Under the pieces are notes generated by a model. It ran no database searches, was not told where the DNA came from, and saw only the letters and a program-made list of their open reading frames with translations. A stretch of DNA of 64,000 bases, from the NCBI RefSeq assembly GCF_041381155.1, contig NC_091138.1, positions 31,737,604 through 31,801,603 on the forward strand, given 5' to 3'. Of this stretch, positions 43,401 through 52,400 are shown piece by piece (positions within the stretch are counted from its first letter, which is position 1; every line of letters begins with the position of its first letter). This DNA is from Argopecten irradians (Eukaryota > Mollusca > Bivalvia > Pectinida > Pectinidae). Both the position numbers and the translations under genes were made by a program.

Positions 43401-46400
43401 TACATGTACTTTGGTATTTGTATCATCCTTATTTCAAATTCAAGTAAATCCAAAATCACTGGCAAGTATTTGTGTATTATAATGAATCAGTTAGAAATAA
43501 GCAGGTCTATTTTTTCAAAATAAAAGTCATCTTCAATTTATATGAAATTAATACATGGAGAATCTGACACTTATCATTATCGAACTTATCGTTGTACATT
43601 TGTGTATTATACCGAAATAGCTGTGATTATGGCATAATTAACCTCATCTTTACCCTACAAAGCCTTTAGCTTGTAATGAATTAAGTAAATTTAAAATAGC
43701 AGTTAAAACTGTTTCCTGTTTTTTTATGCTTGCCATGGCCTATATCTGCTTATTTCCATAAAGGAACATAATACATATTCTACAGACCTCTACAGATTTC
43801 TGCAGCGACTTCTGGACTGATTTTTGTACAGATCTTTGCATCGATTTCTGTGTGGATTTCTGCACTGATTTCTGTGTGGATTTTTGTGTTGACTTTTGAG
43901 CTGATTTCTGCACCATATCTTGGACAGGTCGAGTGGCTTTGACAGGTTCGCTTGGCGAAGCTTTGGGAATGTGCTGTAGTTTATCTTCTTCTAGGGAATC
44001 ATCAAGATCTCCTAGCACCTTCATCAACTTCTTCTGTTGTCTAGAGAAAAGGGGATCACATGTGTTAGTTACTTGAAGTCAGCGGAGTCAAGGAAACATA
44101 TTCTGTTTTCTGTGCGAGTTCAACGAGCATTTTCATTGGCTTAAAAATTTACTTTATCTGTTCATAAAGGATAAAATGATATCACCATTATCACCATATT
44201 GGTTGATATATGCAACAATACTAATCTTATATTTGATAAAATCCTACATATCAATATTAAAGAAATCATGATATGAATGTACAAGGAAAATGACAAAAAA
44301 TTACAATAATATATTAGAAAGCAAACGGTATTAGGGGTTAAAAAATGTCTTACTTGGGCTGCATCATTAAGACCTTCTTCATTATATTTGTTAGTCTGTC
44401 GTCTGCCAGGAAACTCTTGGAGTCGTCAGCACTGGCCCTTGGAGTGGTAGCGGGTTTGGAGCGAGGACTTGGTGTTGGGCCTGACCGTCGTATATCTGAC
44501 TTCCTCAATGGCGAGTCTTTACTGACAGATGGTTTGGGTTCCTACACAAAAATCATCCATTGGATTTATTACCTGTTCCATCCTTTATACATGCATTACC
44601 ATGACAGATACATAATAATTATTATGCTAATCCATGTACAATAGTTTCAACACAAAAATATTACAGGTCAACACATTTAAAAGAGCTCATGTTCATGTTT
44701 CATCAGTTCATAGCTGCAGTTCAGTAAATTTTGTGTTTGTCAAAATAAGCAAGGGTATGCTTAGTGATGTTTGTGTTTGTCCAAATAAGCTAGGGCATGC
44801 TTAGTGATGTTTGTGTTTGTCCAAATAAGCTAGGGCATGCTTAGTGATGTTTGTGGAGGAAAGCCAGAGGGTTAGAGTATCTGGAGAAATAATTGTTGAT
44901 CAAACTTAAGGACCTGTCATATGTACACTATCAACTTTTGACCTAGAGGTCATCAAACAACCCCCCTCTCCTTCCCAAAGTCCCTACGAGGTAAATGACA
45001 CAGACCTGTTTGCTGATTGACGTAGCTGGTATCCTCTGTCTGCCCTTTGCTGCCTTATCATTCTCTGCCTTCAGTGCGGCCAGCACAGCTGAAGCTTCCT
45101 CCTTGGGGTCAGCCTGGTGGTCTCGACTCACCCTATTGGCTGATAGTGGACGGTTAGACTTCTTGGCTGTCACATCTGAATTAAAGACAGATTAATTATG
45201 GTGTATGATATCACAGAATTAGTGACATATTCAACCTCTCATTCATAGCAGTTTAAATGATATTTTTGTGATTATTGGTAATTTTGCAATGTTCGTTTCT
45301 ACTCCCTTGTGACATACAGTCAGAGTTGCCATTTAGGCAGGTTACAAACAATAACTTGTACATTCTTCAACATTTAACTAGAACAAATAAAGTATTTTGT
45401 CCATGTAATAGTAAGAGTATATGAGTTGGGATTTCGACGAGTCAAGTATCTTATTTTGGACCCAGATGTTTTTTATAGTTTACTTACTAGACTGTAACAC
45501 TGCAGACTTGGCCCGGGGTGTTTTAGAACTGGTGTTAGAAGATTTACTTTGATAGCTGGTGTCCATTTCCACATCCTTTTTCCTAGCAATTGATAAGTTT
45601 TTCTCCAGTTTTCCTGTATCAAAAAATGACCTAGAGTCTTAAATCATCATAAGATAACAAGTAATCTATTTATATACATGACATAACGGACAACCTATGT
45701 TAACTACAATGTACATAAGATTTCATATTGCATTATATCTTCTCTTCTAAATATCTTAGTATTTAGACATTTATAGTCAAACACTTCTAAATATCTTAGT
45801 ATTTAGACATTTATAGTCAAACACTTCTAAATATCTTAGTATTTAGACATTTATAGTCAAACACTTCTAAACTGAGGAGTATAACATTCTAATATTATCT
45901 AATTTAAAAAAAAAACTTTAACTTTTTGATTCAATGACCCTGACCTCAAAATGAAAAGTAAAGATTAATATTTCAATAAAACACATTTATTATCTTGTGA
46001 TAACTTAAATTTTCAAATTTTTAGCAGTGACACTACAAGTGTACAGAAGTCATCTTAGTTATTAATTATGTCCGGTCAAAGGTCAAATTTCTTTTTAAGC
46101 ATCAAAAGGTATGCTAAGATAATGTTGTATGTTCTTCCATGTGGACCTGTTAATGGGGTTCATTAACAATATCATGTTTTATTTGGAACACTAATTTTGT
46201 TACTGTAATTTCTGAAGATTTTTTAGTGGAAAGATTCTTATTTCATAATGTCTAACAGTGTTTTTTTTATGTCCTATTAACAGCTAGGCCATTTAAGGAC
46301 TGGCCAAGTTTGGAAAATGGTAGAAAGCCAGAGTACCTAGAGAAAAAATGGTAGAAAGCCAGAGTACCTAGAGAAAAACTATCAATCTATGGCGAGTACT

Positions 46401-49400
46401 TGGCAATCTGCCCCACATCTGGGCTTCGAGTTAGCGACCCAGAGAATCTAAAATGTATGTCTATTGTCTTATGGTAAAGAGACAAGACACTTTAACCACA
46501 CAGCTACCCACCATAGCCTATATGGCTGTATCTATAGCTGTTTGTACTTAAGAACTGCTCAGATCTATTTGTACCTTTGCGAGGTGGAGGAGCACTTAGC
46601 TCCAGTACTATTGTGTCTGTGGGTTTAAATAAAGGCTTGGCGACTTTCTGGTCCAGACATAAACTGTCCATGGCAGGGACCAAATCTTCCTCCACCTCTT
46701 CATCCTCTTCTGGGATTGGAGAACTTCGTGCAGAGTCCTCTTCATCCTGTTTAGATAAAGAATTCATTATCTCACATAGATATTTGCTCACTATCACTAT
46801 CAACATTTTGTGGGAGATATGATTCATTGAATTAATGTTTATCGTTTTAAATAGCTTTTTGTATTACTAAAATCACTATTGATTAAAAAGATTAACACTC
46901 TTGTCAGAAACTTTTTTCCCCAGTTTTTTTATAGCATTTTACTTTTCTTACTATTATGATAATGTTCAACACTGTTGTGAAAAACAGTTTCTTGAACTTA
47001 ATATGTTACTCTTCAAAATTAAAGAATTGTACCTAATATGCAAGGATGCTAGTATTCAATATTGCATGCAAAATACATAAATTGTATTTTTTCCCATCAC
47101 AAAGCATTAATTCTATACCTCATCAGCATTCCTAATTCATTCCATAACATACAAACTTGCGTAACGCTCAGGCTGGAGAAATGCAAACTTACTGAACTGC
47201 CTTCTTTGGCCAGACTTTCTTTGATACTGGCATTCATAGACAAACTTTTTCTCAGTTTCTGAAGAAAATTGGTTTAAACATCATGCACATGGTACAAGTA
47301 TATCAAACAGGGGTATGCCACATGTCAGGTTTTATTACAGTCTTATAACAGACAAAATAATTTGCAAACAACAACAGGCAAATATCAACAATATTGCATG
47401 CAAATAACAAGATCATTTCAACATTCAATGAAATAAATCCATTAATTTTTTTTTTAACTGTTATGTTTTACTTATCAACTAATGACAGTAACAAAATATG
47501 AAAATAGGATCAAGGCACACCATTATATTATATATCACGATATCCTAGATTTGTTAAAAAATCTTAAAAACTTACAACTTCATTTATCTAACAACAATAC
47601 ATAACAATCATGCTTGTTGGCTTTCATGAAAATGACGTAATCTAGGATTTTTACGATTTCAAAATGTCTGAGAGAAAACTCTAATAGCTAGTTACTATCG
47701 CTGTTGTTATATCCACCCCTAGACTATGTTATAGTAAACTGAAGACTATGTATGAGAAAATAGTTCAGACAGGTAGTTTGGTCCTTTGATGTACATCAAA
47801 ATAATCAGATAATAGTTCATTGTATGGCTTTGAAGCTGGAAGTCGCTCTCTGTAATCTTCGAAAGAAGTCATTGTATAGGCCTGTGATTGGTCTGGGTTT
47901 TTTCCCCTCTGAAAGCCTTCAGTTGCAATATAACATAGTCCAGAGGTGGATATAAAGACAGTGATAGTAACCTCTGGAATATCTAAGATGACAAAAATCT
48001 TAACTCTTGGGTTATAAAACATATGGTAGGTACCAGTACATTAATGATATGCCTTTTTCAACAATGGGTTCAAACAATTCAAAATTCAAACATGAAAATT
48101 ATTGAATTCATATACATGTACCAAAGCAACACAGTCCAGGTACACTGTTCATAATATTTTCATCAAAATGCATACAATAAATGAGAAATTTGGTCTGTAT
48201 GCATGCTGAACTTGTTAATACAAAACAAACATGTCCACTCTGTACATGCTGAATCCATTCTCACAGTTAGACTGACCTTAACATCAGCTATGCTCAGCAT
48301 GAGTTTCTCCTTCACTTCCTCATCAGCGGAGGAGTTGTCTGAATCTGACACCACTTCCTGTGACCGAGACTTCGGAGACTGTTGTACAGGTGTACTAAGT
48401 CTTCGCTTATACCGTACACGTCCCTCTTCTTCATCTGGTTTCTTCTTCCTTGACATCTTTGATTTCATCAAGAAAATAAAGCAACAACATTCATTATCTA
48501 GCGGACTAAAGGCTACAAAAAATAGCTCTATGTCTCTTGAATATGTTATACTTTTAGTATCAATATACAAAGCATCCTAAATCCCTCTTTGGGAAAACTT
48601 CCATATTTAACAGCAAGTATTATATATATACTATAGTTCTACCACTCACTAAGCTTCTTTCTCTGATAATTCATTCAATTTGTAATGCTTTTCTTATTTC
48701 TGTTCTAAGTCCTTATAACAGTCATGGTCATGGGAGAAGTAGAAAAGACAAATAATCTAGAGACCTATGGTCAGTACCTTACAATTACCTCACATAGGTT
48801 TTGAACCCTAACTTGAAACCCATTGTTAGAGGATCATTGGTGTTGGAACATATTACCCACTTGACCATTGTGGCCACACTGACCAATACATTTTAGGGTA
48901 AATTCTTTTAGAAAAGCTCTCACTCACAATCACACACACAGGAATGTTGTACTTGATTGAATTTCCTAAAAATATCCAATACCTGTTCCTTCACATTGTC
49001 TATACTGTTGTCACTTAAATCATCCTCATCCTCATCATCACTGTCTTCTTCGTCCTCAAAATCGTCATCATAGTTCCCTGTGACAAGTTCTGTAGATACA
49101 ATATATTAACTTTTATTTATCTAACTAACCATTACTTGTCAAAGGTATACAATGCTTAAACAATATCATCCTTAAAACAAGAATATTGTGTACATACATT
49201 TTTATTGCAGCAAAATGTTGCTGTCAGAATAAATCCTTGCAGAAAAATCTGTCTTTATTCCCACTCAAAATTTCTATAGTAATTTGACTAAGTATTGACT
49301 ATGTATGTTTAAGGTTAGTTCACAACAATAATTCTCAAATTTTGTTGTAAACTAGTATACAAAGAGATACAGTGGGTCTTCAACATTTTGATAAATTCCA

Positions 49401-52400
49401 TAAGACAACCACATCTCATCTTGTAATTCTCCAAAAAAATCAACTCAGTGACAAATCATATTTGAGCTCTTCTATAATTATTCAAAGACTGGAAAATTTC
49501 ATTATAAATTTTCGGGGGTGAATGAGTTACTGGATTTTATATGATGATTTTATGATTTTATAAGAATCAAACATAATTTTCAAATTTCCTTAAAAAACAA
49601 AGAGAAAAGATATATACCAGGTGCCTTTAGCCTACACTTTTCTCCACGAGCGGTTTGTAATTCTACAGATTCCTTGAGCCAGTTACGCCGGCGTTCCCGT
49701 GCTGGAGCAGTTTTCACACGTTTTTGTTCCTCCTCTCTTTTCTTTTCCTCAATTCGCTTGCTTAGGTATTCATGGTCTAAAACTCCTCTTCTAGGAGCAT
49801 CTGTAAGCATAAATTCAATTAAGACTTCGATATCGGTTGTTATTTTTTACATGCATTGGCGTTTACTATATGATTGGATTACCTACATATTAAATGTTGA
49901 ACACCAGTAGCTACATGTACATACCTGTTAAATCGGGTCAGATGACCTAAAAAACAACAACACACTAACATTTTGTTATCCTTATCAGCAACTTAAATTT
50001 CAAACCAGCCATTATGAGTGTCCTGGGGACTTTTTACATTTCCTAAAGCCGGTAAATTCTGCTATTCAAATATGTGTATTTTCAAAACTGCAGAAAATGA
50101 TATTCAAACTTCAATTATGAACAATAACGATCCTACAACGAACATCACACAGTACATCTTTATAACATCAACTCATTACATCAACTCATTGACCCCTGAT
50201 ATTTCATAATGGACTGATCTAAATCTTTGATTTAGAAGGTTCTAAATGAATGGGTGAATGAGTTCAGTCTACACACCTCCAGCAGTTTTTAACCGATGTG
50301 ATTTAGGTGCTTGGTTAGCATTGTCATTAGTATCCACAGCAGATGATTTTTGGCTCCGCCTCCTACCAGAATTTGCACCATTCACATAGATAGAAAATCC
50401 CTTCTCTTTCTTCTCCTGCTCAATTTGACTTTTATTTTTCCTTCTCATTTTCTTCAACAATCTAGAAGTAAAAACCAAATGAAATTAAAAATATTTAGTC
50501 AAACCTATGCTTATAATTGTTTTTATTTTTTTCAGACTACTTGATAGAATAAAATATGTTTGTTTCAATGTACGATTCCATGGTGATTTTTCAAGGGATT
50601 AGGGATTATTTTTTCCAAATCAATTCGCAATGTCAATGCTTCCATTAAGAAGTCAAGATCACATTAGGATTTTAGCAGCAATAAAGGATTCTTTTCCCTC
50701 TTAAATGTATGAAAAAACAGAATTGGCCAATCGAAAAATCAGATTAAGTATGAAAACTATTATAACTGTATTATTATAAAGCATATTCCAGTTCTGCAGT
50801 AATGAGCTAAAGAGGTAAATAAAAGAACTAATCGGACTGCAGCAAATTGGATTGAGAAAGAAGGTTACTAAATATCAATTATGATAATTGGTTTTTTTTT
50901 ATTGTTATCATAATATTATCTTCTTTACCTGTTTCTCTCTTGTAAGAGTAGAAGATAATCTTCATAGCCAGGTAAGACTTCTTGTACAGCGGCTTCCTGA
51001 AATGAGAAAAAAATTCACAGTATATATATATGTAATACATCTTTGTGTACATTTGTGCTAGTAAGTAGGTCTGATCTAGAGGTCATGGGCTATGCAAATG
51101 AAATACATGTACAATGAAACTGGAACGGTCTAATTAAGAGTCAATTAAAATCATTTATTATAACAAGATCTAACAAGATCTAGAACCACTGCAATAGTAA
51201 CTCACCTTTAGGCTTTGTCTGCTGCTTTCATCTTTTGACCACTTTTTTCTTGGAGAACCTAAAATAAATAAAGATTTTTTCTTAATTTATTACATTTACT
51301 ATTTTGTATGTATATAATTCACAGCAGGTATAGCAACTAGCAACTATATATATAGTTTAATTGTTACACCAGATTTCTACTTCAGATTGTCAAAAAACGT
51401 TACTTTGATGAGTTAAATGCTTACACATATTTGCATTTATTTATTGTTATGTAAGGAATATATTTCTCTAGTGACAGATATTTAAATGACCTCACTGGTA
51501 AACCCAAAAGTGATAATTTAGTTGTAAGAATAATGATAGGACTGATGAAAATATCAAGTTTCATGTATGCTTTTTTTTTTTTATTTATATAGTAAATCAG
51601 TTAACTTAGCATAGCATAAAAATCCCCTTTTGTACCCAGTAGCCTGCTGTTTTCAAATGATAGCTTGAACACTAATACTGTATAGTGTATACTAATTTTA
51701 TATCTCTCTCTTCTAAATCTTCTTTTTGTATAACCACTCACAACCTAAACAGTTAGCTTGTATACAAAGTTTATAAAAAAAATATAATTGATCATAATGT
51801 TACAAGTATAAGTTATTGGAGCAAAGTTTGTCTGATTTTGCATGAAAAACTACACTGCTCTATAATGATCATGATTGTGATTGAGTCACAAAAATATGAC
51901 CCATAGGGGTAAATAGGATCGCAGTCTAGCTTCGTGCTATATAAGTGGAATTTCATTTTCTCTTTAGCGTAGTCAGAAGAGAGACACACTACTCTCACTC
52001 ATTTGGTGTCATTAACCAATCTAAGTGCAAGCTATAGGATATTGAGAGGCTTCAATATATTGAAGAAAGAACCTGGGTTGGTGCGTGTTTGAGGGAAATT
52101 CACATTTGAAGGGCAGGTAGTGTAGCATTTTTTATTGTTTTTAGTGTACATAGGTGATATGGTCGCCATTTAGCTAGGGAGAGTTTCGATAGTGTGGTGG
52201 ACTTGTAAGTCTAAGTTCTGGTTATGGGTTCCATTACAACTGGAGGCAATACTGCATGCTCAGTATTCTCGCCCTGATACATTGCAAATAAATACAACTC
52301 TGAGTTTTGTCTTTGCATCTAATTTTTAGTGATAGCAGTGGTAAAGTATTTTTTATTACTGAATACATTAATTATAAAAACACTCAATGTCATGAAGTCT

